Shown here in pieces: positions 11,220-23,860 of a stretch of 64,000 bases of DNA; the first letter of the stretch is position 1; each line of letters opens with the position of its first letter. A model generated the notes under the pieces. The model saw nothing but the letters and a program-made list of their open reading frames with translations. It was not told the DNA's origin and did not search any database. Source of the DNA: Sacculina carcini (Eukaryota > Arthropoda > Thecostraca > Sacculinidae); the NCBI GenBank assembly GCA_916048095.2, contig OU696570.1, forward strand, positions 7,506,928 through 7,570,927. Reading direction: 5' to 3'. The position numbers and the translations under genes were made by a program.

Positions 11220-13306
11220 TACTGTTACTGTGGCTGCCAATTTCATGGTGAAATGGATGCGCATAACAATGGTTTTTTCAAGAGGGTGAGAAAGAAGTGT
11301 CTTTTCCTGGCCAGGCAATATTCCAGATTCCTGAAAAATTGTCGGTGACAAAGCAAAAATGTCGTTTTCAGCAACAATCGGAAATTGGACGTTCCTAGCT
11401 GTACAATGAACTTCTACAGCTATCAATCTATTATCAGATTCTGGTCACGAGCTATTCACTAAGATATGATACTGAAAATCAAGTCAGAGAATGGGAGGTG
11501 TTTGTAGCTAGTTAGTATTCATTCCCGGACGACGTAGCTACACGTCATTCTGTCTTTAAAATTCCCAACGCTTTCAAATGTATTTAATTGGAACTCCATA
11601 CTCGGTGGTTTCTAAATCCTTTGATGACTTGAGCTTCCACGACCATAGCCATCGTATCATCAAGTCCTTTTTCAGCGTTTTCCTTCCGCACACTAACTGT
11701 GGCTAACACAATAGACAAAATTGGGCATTGATACCAGAAGAAACGAAGCGTCGAATTTCTTGCAGCCGAAAATTGTGTCGACAATCGATTGTGGCTGGTC
11801 GAGAAAAGTTCGCTCAAGAGACGTGCTCGTGTCGGCGGCGGTGGATGCTGTTCATTCTGCTGACACAGCCCCTCGTCGTTGGCAGGCGTTGACGAGGTTA
11901 ACCAGCCCGGTCGAGTCAGCATTTGGTGAACGGCGCGCTCGCTCGGACGACCGCAACCGACGGCGCGAGCGACAACTTCGCAGCCACTCCCACTAACAAT
12001 AATCATTTAGTCAGCTGTATGCTGTGTGGAGCGGGACTCAGTGCCGACGCATGTTGAGCGATGTGAGTCCGGCACGTTCGGGCGCTAATGGTTGTGATGC
12101 GGTCAGGACGTCAACACCGCCGCTGCAAGGCTGACAGTCGGTCAAGGCACACTCGGCTTCGAAATTTTTGCTAACGTCTCGGCGGTGACATAGTGCTGGT
12201 GCCGTGTGAAACCTGCATCAGTCGGGCGGTCGGTGGATCGGACAGTATAGTGTCCTTGAACATTGACCACTGCGTTACGGTAGTACCAAGTCGTTGCAGA
12301 AAGAAAGAAAATAGGAAAGAGCGTGTGAGAAAGTCAGCACGTGTGTCTCTTCTGCCAAACTTCCAAAATACAATCAAACTGGCTCCAACGGACGAATTCA
12401 ATTCGGCGACGTCTCCATTGACGTCGATATCAATGTGTGTCCCCATGGACCCTTGGCGAATATTCCTGGTGGCTTTTTTCATATTCATCTTTCTTTGCGT
12501 AGTTACGTGCATAATATGGTACGCGTTCATACGCTCGCCTGATTAGGGCGCAAACGGAGAGTGCGACCCGTCAACTCATCTTTTCGTTGCGTTAAGTCTG
12601 GATTCAACATTCCATATTGTTCTTGCTGCATGTGAGGTACGTTCAACGACAAATATTATAATTGACAGTTAATAAACGTAGTAAGCATACGTATCTCAAG
12701 CTCATCAGGCCTTCTAAGTAGGCCACCATGCACCTCATATGTTGAAAGCAACGACAGTACATGTATCTTAACGTTCAACGCTTATTCAGGTCGATGCGAC
12801 TTAGACATGTGTCAGCCACGCACAAACGATAATTCAAATGGTAGAAAACTGAAATATTAGAGCTTCAACAACGAGTTTCATGTGTATATATATACATGTA
12901 TATACCTAGCAGCCGGCACTGTCACTGCAAATATATTATTCTGACAAAGTTCTGGCTGAGTTTGAGCAGTAACACAGACAATCATGTTGGATTTCAGCAG
13001 CTCGACAACAAAATAACTGCCCAGCTCACATCACTGACCAGCGAACAATTATTGCTAATTTACCAAGAAACTTTATGAATCATTTTGGCAGTTCGTGTCT
13101 ACAAATCAGACAAATAGACAGATTCAATAATAACTTGCAAGATTTTTAGAGCTTGCGAAAAAGCAGTGTAAACATTATAATCGCTATCATTTCATTTAAA
13201 ACTACAGGAATAACACGGTGGTAATTTTTTTTGTGTTATATTTGCCTCATACCCATACTTATGAAAATATTCATTTAAAACACATGAAAATGTGTGTGTA
13301 CGTTTG

Positions 13307-13339
<33 letters not shown>

Positions 13340-13650
13340 TATCTGAAGCTCAAATATAGCACGCAATCAATCTAGAGTAGGTAGGAGATTAATAGATCTA
13401 AAAAGAGGTTGCTTCAGCACGAATGGTGTTTTTAAAACATACAAAAACGTATAAATGCGTTCATCATTTGTCTTAAATACCAAAAAATCCGGATTTCTGC
13501 GTGTGACTCTGCCTGTTCGTAGTCAATGTTCTGTTTTCAGCGAGATATCCACTGTTCATCTGAGAATCAATTGATACGCGAGTTGAGCAAATTTCCTCTT
13601 ATGATACGTTGAAGCAACCTTGTCTCGTATGTGCACAAACTGGCAATCGC
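11220..13650. other. Low-copy, GC-richer segment inside the unit
   Basis: This is the only long part of the unit not made of arrays A and B. It is CpG-rich between about 11,800 and 12,600 and more AT-rich after. It contains the micropeptide candidate at 12,433-12,546. Overlapping frames of about 90-140 codons on both strands at 11,584-12,006 cannot be told apart from chance GC-rich frames. It resembles a promoter and first-exon region or a captured host fragment, but no known gene is recognised. Inverted array-A sequence follows at 13,691. Confidence 0.5.
12433..12546 (+). CDS. Candidate 37-residue transmembrane micropeptide
   Basis: An ATG-to-stop frame of 37 codons. The chain begins MCVPMDPWR; a run of about 22 hydrophobic residues (IFLVAFFIFIFLCVVTCIIW) follows, then a short tail YAFIRSPD. 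The likely topology is a single membrane helix with a very short N-terminus. A second ATG at 12,445 (MDPWR, with G at +4) has the better initiation context and gives 33 residues. The frame is open upstream for about 80 codons without an ATG. The copy at 25,074-25,187 encodes the same chain, although a substitution changes a codon upstream. No family is recognised. The architecture resembles single-helix micropeptides such as SERCA regulators, but sequence similarity is not evident. It could also be a chance hydrophobic frame or a signal-anchor exon of a larger gene. Confidence 0.35.
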   Translation: MCVPMDPWRIFLVAFFIFIFLCVVTCIIWYAFIRSPD

Positions 13651-13656
13651 AATCAT

Positions 13657-13689
<33 letters not shown>

Positions 13690-14680
13690 TGGCAACATGA
13701 CATTTTGAATGTACACCGCTGTAACTTCCTTCAGATACACTTTGGAAAATTACAAATTATACAGTTTCGTAGAAAAAAAAATTTCAAGCACGATGGTATA
13801 ATTTATTTTAATGTGTGACAAACAGTTCTTGAGAAATAGATAGAAAAATGAATAAATTTTAGTCACCCGGTGTTCAAGTGTAATTTTGGATGTATTTGAG
13901 AATTTTGCCTTTTTTCACGTTTTTGTATCATTTGTGGGTACAAATTATAACTTTTCTTGTAGCACAAAAAATTATCTACACAATAGTATAATTTTCATAG
14001 CTTTACCATTGTTGGTTTATGAGGAATAGATAGCGAAATATTGACCAAAATATTCACGTTTTTTGTGCTAATTTTGCCTTTTTGAGTTTGTAATTTACAC
14101 TTCACACCGCCGTAACTGTTTTTCAATACACTTTGGAAGATTAAAAATTATACCGTGTTGTAGAAAACAAAATTCCCAGTATGATGGTATTATTTATTTA
14201 GATGTGTGATAATTAGTTTTTGAGAAATAGAGAAAAAAGTATAGAAAATCGGACGCGTGGAGTTTAAATAAAATTTTGAATGTATATTGAATCTTTTTCA
14301 ATATTACATGTTTTATATTCAATTTTTGGGTATGAATTATAATTTGTTGAGTAGAACAGAAAATTTTCTACATAGTGGTATAATTTTTAGAGTTGTACCA
14401 ATGCTGGTTTAGGATGAGTAGTCTTCAGAAAATTAATTAAAATTTTCGCATTTTTCAGGGTCAATTTTGACTTTTCACCGCTATAACTTTTTTTGGTTTC
14501 ATTTTTAAAATTAAAAATTTAACCTACAGTGTACACAATAAAATTTCCAACAAGATGGTATAGATTTTTAGCGGGTACGCCAAGTGATGGTTGAGTAGCA
14601 GCTGATAGAATATGGACCAAGGAGGGTGGGACACACAGACACACAGACACACAGACACACAGACACACAGAGGTTCTCTT
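13651..14680 (-). repeat. AT microsatellite and inverted array A
   Basis: (TA)n at 13,657-13,690 is followed by array A sequence in reverse orientation: TACACCGCTGTAACTTCC is the complement of the GGAAGTTACGGCGGTGTA tract. It ends with the reversed element start (GGACCAAGGAGGGTGGGAC, then ACACAGAC repeats at 14,634-14,670). It mirrors 14,700-15,700. Confidence 0.85.
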
Positions 14681-14704
14681 TTATCTATATATATAAAAGA
14701 GATC

Positions 14705-14779
<75 letters not shown>

Positions 14780-14800
14780 TGTGTGTCTGTTCGACCCTCC
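14630..14800. repeat. Head-to-head junction of two element starts with long GT tract
   Basis: CACACAGAGG-T-TCTCTTTTAT on the left mirrors ATAAAAGAGA-T-CCTCTGTGTG on the right, around a short central CTATATATAT. This joins two elements by their 5' ends. The right arm continues into (GT)n of about 70 bp (14,708-14,777). The GT tract is longer in unit 2 (27,385-27,459), so it is polymorphic between copies. Open frames rich in Cys-Val or Thr-His here are microsatellite translation. Confidence 0.85.
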
Positions 14801-16575
14801 TTGGTCCATTTTCTATCAGCTATTATTTGGCCACCACTTGGCCTACCCGCTAACAATTTATACCATCACGTGGGAAATTTTCTTGTCTACACATTAGATT
14901 ATATTTCAAATTTCAAAAAAGAAATCAAAAAAAGTTATAGCGGTGAAAAGACAAAATAAACCCTGAAAAATGCGAAAATTTTGGTCAATTTTCTGAAGAC
15001 TACTCCTCCTAAACCAGCAATGGTACAACTATACAATTTATACCACTGTGTAGAAAATGTTCTGTTCTACTCAACGAATTATAATTTATACCCAAAAATT
15101 AAATATAAAACATGTAAAATGGAAATAAAATCAATCTACATTCAAAATTATATTTAAACTCCATGCGTCCGATTTTCTATATATTTTCTCTATTTCTCAA
15201 AAACTAATAATCACACATCAAAATAAATAATACCATCATGCTGGGAATGTTGTTTGCTACAACACGGTATACTTTTTAATTTTCCATAGTGTATTAAAAA
15301 AAAGTTACGGCGGTGTGAAGTGTAAATGACAAAAAAGCAAAAAGGCAAAATTAGCACAAAAAACGTGAATATTTTGGTCAATATTCCGCTATCTATTCCT
15401 CATAAACCAGCAATGGTACAGCTATCAAAATTATACTAGTGTGTAGATAATTTTGTGTTCTACAAGAAAACTTATAATTTATACCCACAAATGATACAAA
15501 AAACGTGTACAATTGGCAAAATTCTCAAATACATCCAAAATTACACTTGAACACCGGGTGATTAAAATTAATTCATTTTTCTACCCATTTCTCAGGAACT
15601 ATTTGTCACACATTACAATAAATTCTACCATCGTGCTAGAAATTTTGTTTTCTACAACACGGTATAATTTGTAATTTTCCAAAGTGTATCTGAAGGACGT
15701 TACGGGGGTGTAAAATCAAACGGACATATTGCCAATTTGACAGCTATTATGCGCACTTGCGATTACACAGGAATATACTACTGTGTAGAGAATTTTGTGT
15801 TCTACAATATAAGCTATAATTTATACCCACAAATGATACAAAAAACGTGTAAAATTGGCAAAATTCTCAAATACATCCAAAATTACACTAGAACACCGGG
15901 CGACTAAAATTAATCTATTTTTCTAATATTTCTCAGTAACTATTTGTTATGCATAAAAATAAATTATACCATCGTGCTAGAAATTTTGTTTTCTACAATA
16001 CGGTATAATTTTTAATTTTCCAAAGTGTATCTGAAGGAAGTTACGGCGGTGTAAAGTCAAAATGTCATGTTGCCAATTTGACATATATTATGCGTACTTG
16101 CGATTACACATGAATATACACTGATTTAATTTCACTGAAGTCCAATCACAATTTACGCACTTTCGATTACACAGGAATATACTACTGTGTAGATAATGTT
16201 GTGTTCTACAATATAAGCTATAATTTATACCCACAAATGATACAAAAAAAACGTGTAAAATTGGCAAAATTCTCAAATACATCCAAAATTACACTTGAAC
16301 ACAGGGCGAATAAAATTAATTCATTTTTCTACTATTTCTCAGTAACTACTTGTTACACATAAAAATATATTATACCATCGTGCTAGAAATCTTGTTTTCT
16401 ACAATACGGTATAATTTGTAATTTTCCAAAGTGTATCTGAAGGAAGTTACGGCGGTGTAAAGTCAAAAGCACATATTACCAATTTGACAGCTATTATGCG
16501 CACTTGCGATTACACAGGAATATACACCGATTAAATTTCACTGAAGCCCAATCACAATTTAGAATGCATCATATT
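14801..16575 (+). repeat. Array A after the element start
   Basis: CTCCTTGGTCCATTTTCTAT starts a run of palindromic-core monomers in forward orientation. Copies of the GACAGCTATTATGCGCACTT tract lie at about 15,739 and 16,488. It is non-coding and equals 1-1,795 and 27,480-29,250. Confidence 0.8.
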
Positions 16576-17538
16576 AGCTCCAAGCATGGATGGTGTGGTT
16601 TTATTGGGTACAGTTTGATTAATTAACTATACTGAATAGAAAGGCTTTATTGTCCTCAATATTTACACATGAATTGTTCCGCCCGACGGGCGGGTAATAT
16701 ACTACTGGGAACAAAGTTTACTACTGAAATTTACTGTATAATTTAATTGGTTTAATTTCAAGTTGCATACGCTTGAGCTGCATAAGGATACGGATTGTAA
16801 TATCATGCAATGCCAACTATATGCATCTGCTGTTTTAGCGGAAGCATTAATCTGGATTTATAGAGATGACAGAAAGTTTCATTGTTTTGATAGTGTTACA
16901 CTTCTGAATTACTACACACGAAGGACGGGTGAGAATTTGAGCAGTGTTGAGGGAAAAAACATCGTCAATAATTATAACAAGAATTTACAAATTTGACTTT
17001 TTCTATTGGTCGTTTTTCATCAATTTTCTTTGTGTTTGTTTCGTGTTTGAGTTCTGAATTATTCCGCACGACGGGCAGCTTTAAATTTGAGGCGGGTTGT
17101 GGAAAAACATGTTTTCTAAATTGAAACATAAATTTCACATTTAGACTTATATATTGGCTAAAACTTTCCTATGGGTTTGTTTTTCTTTTTCAATTTTCAC
17201 TGATTTTTTTTTGTGAATTGAATATTAATTATATTTTATTAACTGTTCCGCACGACGGGCGGGCTTAAATTTATCTATAAAGAGTGGGTTTAAATGATAG
17301 CGAGGTATATGATATTTTGCTAGCAGTAAATATTCTAGCGATAAAAGTAGAATGGCTCTTAAGCAAATGATTTTGGAGAATGATGTGAACCTTTAAATAT
17401 ATTTTGCGATCTGATGATATTATATATGTATTAGGAATAATACGTAGCAGAATATAGATTGCATAATATAATATCGGCTGTAATATCAAGGGCTGTAATA
17501 TCGGTGTAATCCAAAAAATAACAACTGTATGAATATGA
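16576..17538 (+). repeat. Conserved block plus array B, before the unit boundary
   Basis: Same content as 1,796-2,757 but without the LINE: the intact host sequence GAATATGATGCATTAG at 17,531 is the empty site. GC-hairpin monomers lie at about 16,681, 17,063 and 17,249. It recurs at 29,257-30,219. Confidence 0.85.
16763..16996 (+). other. Recurrent open frame of about 60-77 codons in the conserved block
   Basis: A frame with an ATG at 16,805 reads MQCQLYASAVLAEALIW, then YRDDRK and FDSVTLLNYYTRR. Very similar frames occur at 2,025-2,216, 29,444-29,677, 33,044-33,241 and, reversed, within 35,900-36,086. Degraded copies with stops lie at about 8,100, 20,740 and 38,240. No known domain is recognised. 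It may be the relic of a captured exon carried by the repeat family, or only a conserved non-coding tract that happens to be open. Some copies keep the frame despite substitutions and others have lost it, so selection is unproven. Confidence 0.3.
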
Positions 17539-18039
17539 TGCATTAGTGGAAGCATTAACCGGGAATTATGAGATAATATGATAATGGTGTATAATTATAT
17601 CGCATTATGCAACAAATGTGAATTTAGCTGCCTTACAGTTTGGTCCCGATACTACATTGGCGGGTTGAGAGAAAAGTATTGGTGGGCCGCGTGTTTGGTA
17701 CCCCTGGGGTGGATAATCTCAGTCTTCTGATTACAAATTATGATCGCATCAGTATATTTTGTGATCACAAACTAATAAGTTAAATCACCTCATACTAGGC
17801 TGGGAGCGGTCAAGATTGGATGGTTGGGTTGGGTTGGGTAGGTTTGACTCAGGTTATATTGGGTTTTAATGATAGCGGGAAATATATAAATTTTAGCAAT
17901 AAATATTATAGCGGTAAAAGTGAAATAGTACTTAGGCAAATGATATTGGGAAATGATGTTAAGTAATAAATATAGTTTGGAAACATTCTGATGAAAAGAT
18001 TTCATCATCTTTCATTGTTTTTTTCGTGTTTGTGTTCTG

Positions 18040-21000
18040 AATTATACCACACGACGGGCAGATTTATATATCAGGCGGGTTGAGGGATAATATTTGTCAA
18101 AATAAGAACAAGAATAATCACATTTAGACTTTTCTATTGGTTAAGATATTTATAGGTTACATTTTTTGGTTTTCAATTTGTATTCATTATATTTTATGGA
18201 TTTGATATGAATTTTATTGTATGAATTGTTCCGCACGTCGGGTGGGTTAAAAAAAAGTGTTTTTTTAGATCATTTTTTCAAATGGTTCATTTAAGATAAG
18301 GTAATTTTTTTGAATAAAAATGTTCCGCGGGCAGCAACTATAGACAATAGAACGTTCAATTTCCCCTGTAGAATTAATCCATACACAAAACCAATGGATT
18401 TCACTTCAAATATGAATTTTATTGTATGAATTGTTCCGCACGACGGGCGGGTTTAAAAAAAGTGTTTCCATTTTTTAGTTCATTTTTTCAAATGGTTCAT
18501 TTAAAAAGAGGTATATTTTTTAAAATAAAAATGCTCCGCGGGCAGCTACTATAGACAATAGAACGTTCAATTTCCCCTGTAGAATTAATCCATACACAAA
18601 ACTAATGGATTTGACTTCAAGATGCAGAACGGATCGTGTTCGAGTTCTGAATTATTCAGCACGACGGGCGGGTTTAAAAATGACTCAGGCGGACTGAGGG
18701 GAAATATTTTGTCGAAATAAAAATAATTAAACTTATAATTTTTAATTGATTAATATTTTTATGAGTGTACCCTACTTTATTTTTATTTTTCCATATTTTT
18801 ATGAATTGAATATGAATTTCATGTTATGAATTGCTCCGCACAACGGGCGGGTTTTAATGCTATATATATACATAAAGAAGAAATTATCTGTCTGTCTGTG
18901 TATGTATGCTTGAATATGAGGTGACATAATTGAGCTGGTTCATGGTCCGCTGGTTCAATGATCAGGGGCTTCAAACGCAAACGAAGCGATGGCTCATTTT
19001 TATGAAATAAAAATGTCCCGCGGGCAGCAATAAAACGCTCAATTTCACCGTGTAGAATGAATTCATATACAAAACTAATGGATTTGACTTCAAGAACCAG
19101 AACGGATGGTGTTCGAGTTCTGAATTATTCCGCACGTCGGCGGGGTTTAAATATGAGGCGGGCTGAGTGAAAATATTTTGTCAAAATAAAATTAAAAATA
19201 ATGAAATTTAGACTTTTTAATTGATTAAGGTTTTTATGAGTTTGCCTTATTTGTTTTTAATTTGCAATATTTTTATGAATTGCTCCGCACAACGGGCGGG
19301 TTTTAATGCTAGTATATATATAAAATACATGTTGCCAATTTGACAGCTATTATGCGCACTTGCGATTACACATTAATATACACTGATTTAATTTCACTGA
19401 AGTCCAATCACAATTGACGCACTTGCGATTACACAGGAATATACTGTGTAGAGAATTTTGTGTTCTACAAGATAAGCTATAATTTATACACACAAATGAT
19501 ACAAAAAACGTGTAAAATTGGCAAAATTCTCAAATACATCCAAAATTACATTTGAACACCCACGACTAAAATTAATTAATTTTTCTACTATTTCTCAATA
19601 ACTATTTGTTATACATAAAAATAAATTATACCATCGTGCTAGAAATCTTGTTTTCTGCAATGCGGTATAATTTGTAATTCTCCAATGTGTATTTAAAGGA
19701 AATTAGGGCGGTGTAAAGTCAAAAGGACATATTGCCAATTTGACAGCTATTATGCGCACTTGGGATTACACAGAAATATACTACTGTGTAGATAATTTTG
19801 TGTTCTACAAGATAAGCTATTATTTATACCCACAAATGATACAAAAAACGTGTAAATTGGCAAAATTCTCAAATACATAAAAAATTACACTTGAACACCG
19901 GGCGACTAAAATTAATTCATTTTTCTACTATTTATCAATAACTATTTGTTATATATAAAAATAAATTATACCATCGTGCTAGAAGTTTTTTTTTCTACAA
20001 TACGGTATAATTTTTAATTTTCCAAAGTGTATCTAAAGGAAGTTACGGCGATGTAAAGTCAAAATGTCATGTTGCCAATTTGACAGCTATTATGCGCACT
20101 TGCGATTACACAGGAATATACTACTGTGTAGATAATTTTGTGTTCTACAAGATAAGCTATAATTTATACCCACAAATGATACAAAAAACGTATAAAATTG
20201 GCAAAATTATCAAATACATCCAAAATTACACTTGAACACCGGGCGACTAAAATTAATTCATTTTTCTACTATTTATCAGTAACTATTTGTTACACATAAA
20301 AATAAATTATACCATCGTGCTAGAAATCTTGTTTTCTACAATACGGTATAATATGTAATTTTCCAAAGTGTATCTGAAGGAAGTTACGGCGGTGTAAAGT
20401 CAAAAGCACATATTACAAATTTGACAGCTATTATGCACACCTGCGATTACACAGGAATATACACCGATTAAATTTCACTGAAGCCCAATCACAATTAAGA
20501 ATGCATCATATTAGCTCCAAGTATGGATGGTGTGGTCTTATTGGTTACATTTTAATTAATGCTACACTATACTGAATAGAAAGGCTTTATTGTCCTCAAT
20601 ATTTACACATGAATTGTTCCGCCCGACGGGCGGGTGAAATACTACTGGGAACAAAGTTAACTACTGAATTTTACTGTATAATTTAAATGGTTTAATTTAA
20701 AGTTGCATAAGCTTAAGTTGCATAAGGATATGGGTTGTAATATCATGCAATGCCAACTATATGAATATGCTGTTTTAGCGGACTCATAAATCTGGAATAA
20801 TAGAGATGACAGAAGGTTTCATTGTTTTGATAGTGTTACACTTCTGAATTACTACACACGAAGGATGGGTGTGAATTTGAGCAGTGTTGAGGGAAAAAAC
20901 TTCGTCGATAATTAAAACAAGAAATTACAAATATATATTTTTCTATTGGATAAGCTTTTTGCTTTTTGATTCATTATATTTTATTTATAGTTCCACACGA

Positions 21001-23361
21001 CGGGCGGGTTTAAATATGAGGCTGTTCGAGGGAAAATATTTTGCCACATCTAAAATAAAAACAATCATATTTAGACTTTCCTATTGGTTAAGACTTTTTA
21101 TGGGCTAACTTCTTATTTTTTAATTTCTAATCGTTTTTTATTAAATCAATATTCATTATACTATATTTATTGTTCTGCTCAACGGGCGGGTTTTAATGCT
21201 AGATGGTGATGTTGAGTTATAAATATATTTTGAAAACAGTATGATAAAAAATTATCCATTTTTCATTGTTTTGTGTCTGAATTATGCAGCACGACGGGCA
21301 GGTTTAAATATGAGGCGATTTATGCAAACTATTTTGTCAAAATAATATAAAAATATAGAAATTTAGACTTTTTATGGGTTTACTCTTTTCTTTCTTAATT
21401 CATATTTATTTTCTCTTATTAATTGAATACAAATTTAATGGTATGAATTGTTCCGCACGACGGGCCGGTTTATATGCTAGAATTTCCATTGTTTGTTATG
21501 TGTTTGTGTTCTGAATTTTTCCGCACGACGGGCAGGTTCAAATATGAGGCGGATTGAGGGATACTATTTTGTCAAATATAAATTTAAAATATTCACATTT
21601 TGAGTTTTTTATTGGTGAACGTATATACAGGTTAATTTTTTTGCGTTTATATTTGTATTCAGTGTATTTTATGGATTGAATATGAATTTTACTTTATGAA
21701 TTGTTCCGCACAACGGGCGGGTTTAAATGCTAGTATATATATATAAGAGATCCTCTGTCTGTGTGTGTGTGTGTGTGTGTGTCTGTCTGTCTGTCTGTCT
21801 ATCCCACCCTTCTTGGTCCATATTCTATCAGCTGCTACTCGGCCATCACTTGGCGTACGCGCTAAAACTTTATACCATCATATTGGAAATTTTCCTGTCT
21901 ACACTGTAGATTAAATTTTTAATTTTGAAAATTCAAACAAAAAAGTTATAGCGATGAAAAAACAAAATGAACCCTGAAAAATGCGAAAATTTTGGTCAAT
22001 ATTCTGAAGACTCCTATTCCTAAACCAGCAATGGTACAACTATAAAAATTATACCACTGTGTAGAATTTTTTTGTTCTACTCAACCAATTATAATTCATA
22101 TAAAAAAATAGAATATAAAACATGAAATATGGAAGAAAAATATCAATCTACATTCAAAAAATTTATTTATACTCCACGCGTCCGATTTTATATACTATTT
22201 TCTATATTTCTCAAAAAGTAATTATCACACATCTACATAAATAATACCATCATGCTGGGAATTTTATTTTCTACAACACGGTATAATTTTTAATGTTCCA
22301 AAGAGTATTAAAAAAGTTACGGCGGTGTGAAGTGTAAATGACAAATTCAAAAAGGCAAAATTTGCACAAAAAAACGTGCATATTTTGGTCAATATTTCGC
22401 TATCTATTCCTCATAAACCAGCAATGGTACAGCTATAAAAATTATACTATTGTGTAGATAATTATGTGTTCTACAAGACAAATTATAATTTATACCAACA
22501 AATGATACAAAAAACGTGTAAATTGGCAAAATTCTCAAATACATCAAAAATTACACTTGAACACCGGGTGACTAAAATTTATTCATTTTTATACCCATTT
22601 CTCTAGAACTATTTGTTATAAATAAAAATAAATTATACCATCGTGCTAGAAATCTTGTTTTCTACAATATGGTATAAATTGTAATTTTCCAAAGTATATC
22701 TGAAGGAAGTTACGGCGGTGTAAAGTCAAAATGTCATGTTGCCAATTTGACATCTATTATGCGCACTTGCGATTACACATGAATATACACTGATATAATT
22801 TCATTGAAGTCCAATCACAATTTACGCACTTGCGATTACACAGGAATATACTACTGTGTAGATAATTTTGTTTTCTACAAGGTAAGCTATAATTTATACC
22901 CACAAATGATACAAAAAACGTGTAAAATTGGCAAAATTATCAAATACATCCAAAATTACACTTGAACACCGGGCGACTAAAAATAATTCATTTTTCTACT
23001 ATTTCTCAGTAACTATTTGTTACACATAAAAATAAATTATACCATCGTGCTAGAAATCATGTTTTCTACAATACGGTATAAATTGTAGTTTTACAAAGTG
23101 TATCTGAAGGAAGTTACGGCGGTGTAAAGTCAAAAGGACATATTGCCAATTTGACAGCTATTATGCGCACTTGCGATTACACAGGAATATACTACCGTGT
23201 AGATAATTTTGTGTTCTACAAGATAAGCTATAATTTATACCCACAAATGATACAAAAAACGTGTAAAATTGGCAAAATTCTCAAATACATCCAAAACTAC
23301 ACTTGAACACCGGGCGACTAAAATTAATTCATTTTAATAAGAAATTCATTTAAATATTTCA
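18040..23361 (+). repeat. Arrays B, A, B and A of unit 2
   Basis: The counterpart of 5,399-10,720. GC-hairpin monomers are at 18,040-19,312, with a CTAG end at 19,309-19,312. Array A follows to about 20,500, then the conserved block and array B to the CTAG at 21,730-21,733, and then the TCTGTCTGTG start at 21,754 with array A to about 23,340. No coding sequence was seen. Confidence 0.8.
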
Positions 23362-23565
23362 CATACTTTACACAATATGTAATTCTAATTGTAATTTTTT
23401 AAATACTTTACACAATATGTAATTCTAATTGTAATTTTTTAAATACTTTACACAATATGTAATTCTTGTTAATACAAAATATAATTCTTATTAATTTAGT
23501 ATATAATTCTTGATAATATATTTTGAACAATCACAAGATAAATATGCTCGCATAAACTTTATGGG

Positions 23566-23806
23566 GCCAAAAACTCGCGGTGCCGGTTGTCACACCCTAA
23601 GTGCGGCGGCGAAATGTGCTATCGCAGTTACAAACAGCACAGAAACCGCACGGCTGCCCGTGCACAAAACCGCCATTCGTCAACTGGGCTGGGTTTCCTT
23701 AAAGGAAGCCGCCCACCCATTTCTGCTCACGAGGGAATCGAACCCCAGATCTCTCATACACACATCGTGCATTTGGCAGTATATTTGCCTGTTCATGTCA
23801 ATATTA
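23566..23806 (-). mobile_element. Probable tRNA-derived SINE, unit 2 copy
   Basis: Same as 10,925-11,165, with the B-box-like GGTTCGATTCC conserved on the minus strand at 23,734-23,744. It was duplicated with the unit and is not an independent insertion. Confidence 0.5.
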
Positions 23807-23860
23807 TGAATGTCACATTCCTGATACATATTATATTAGATCGTGAGTATCGTTGAGTAA

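Larger units (their letters stand above)
4898..17538. repeat. 12.64-kb tandem unit, copy 1
   Basis: This whole segment recurs at 17,539-30,219. Landmarks are offset by exactly 12,641 bp up to the microsatellites and by 12,681 bp after them. Examples are the GC island, the micropeptide frame and the hairpin arrays. Differences between copies are sparse single substitutions plus changes in AT and GT microsatellite length. The unit boundary used here is arbitrary and is placed at the LINE empty site. Confidence 0.92.

Noticed and set aside
11584..12006. Minus-strand frame of 140 codons, with an overlapping plus-strand frame of 91 codons
   Set aside because: GC-rich DNA opens both strands by chance. 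The minus-strand frame is shortened by one substitution in the other unit (24,254), and neither has a recognisable domain.
12171..12530. Minus-strand frame of 119 codons opposite the micropeptide
   Set aside because: Antisense to the hydrophobic frame, no domain, and no supporting start context.
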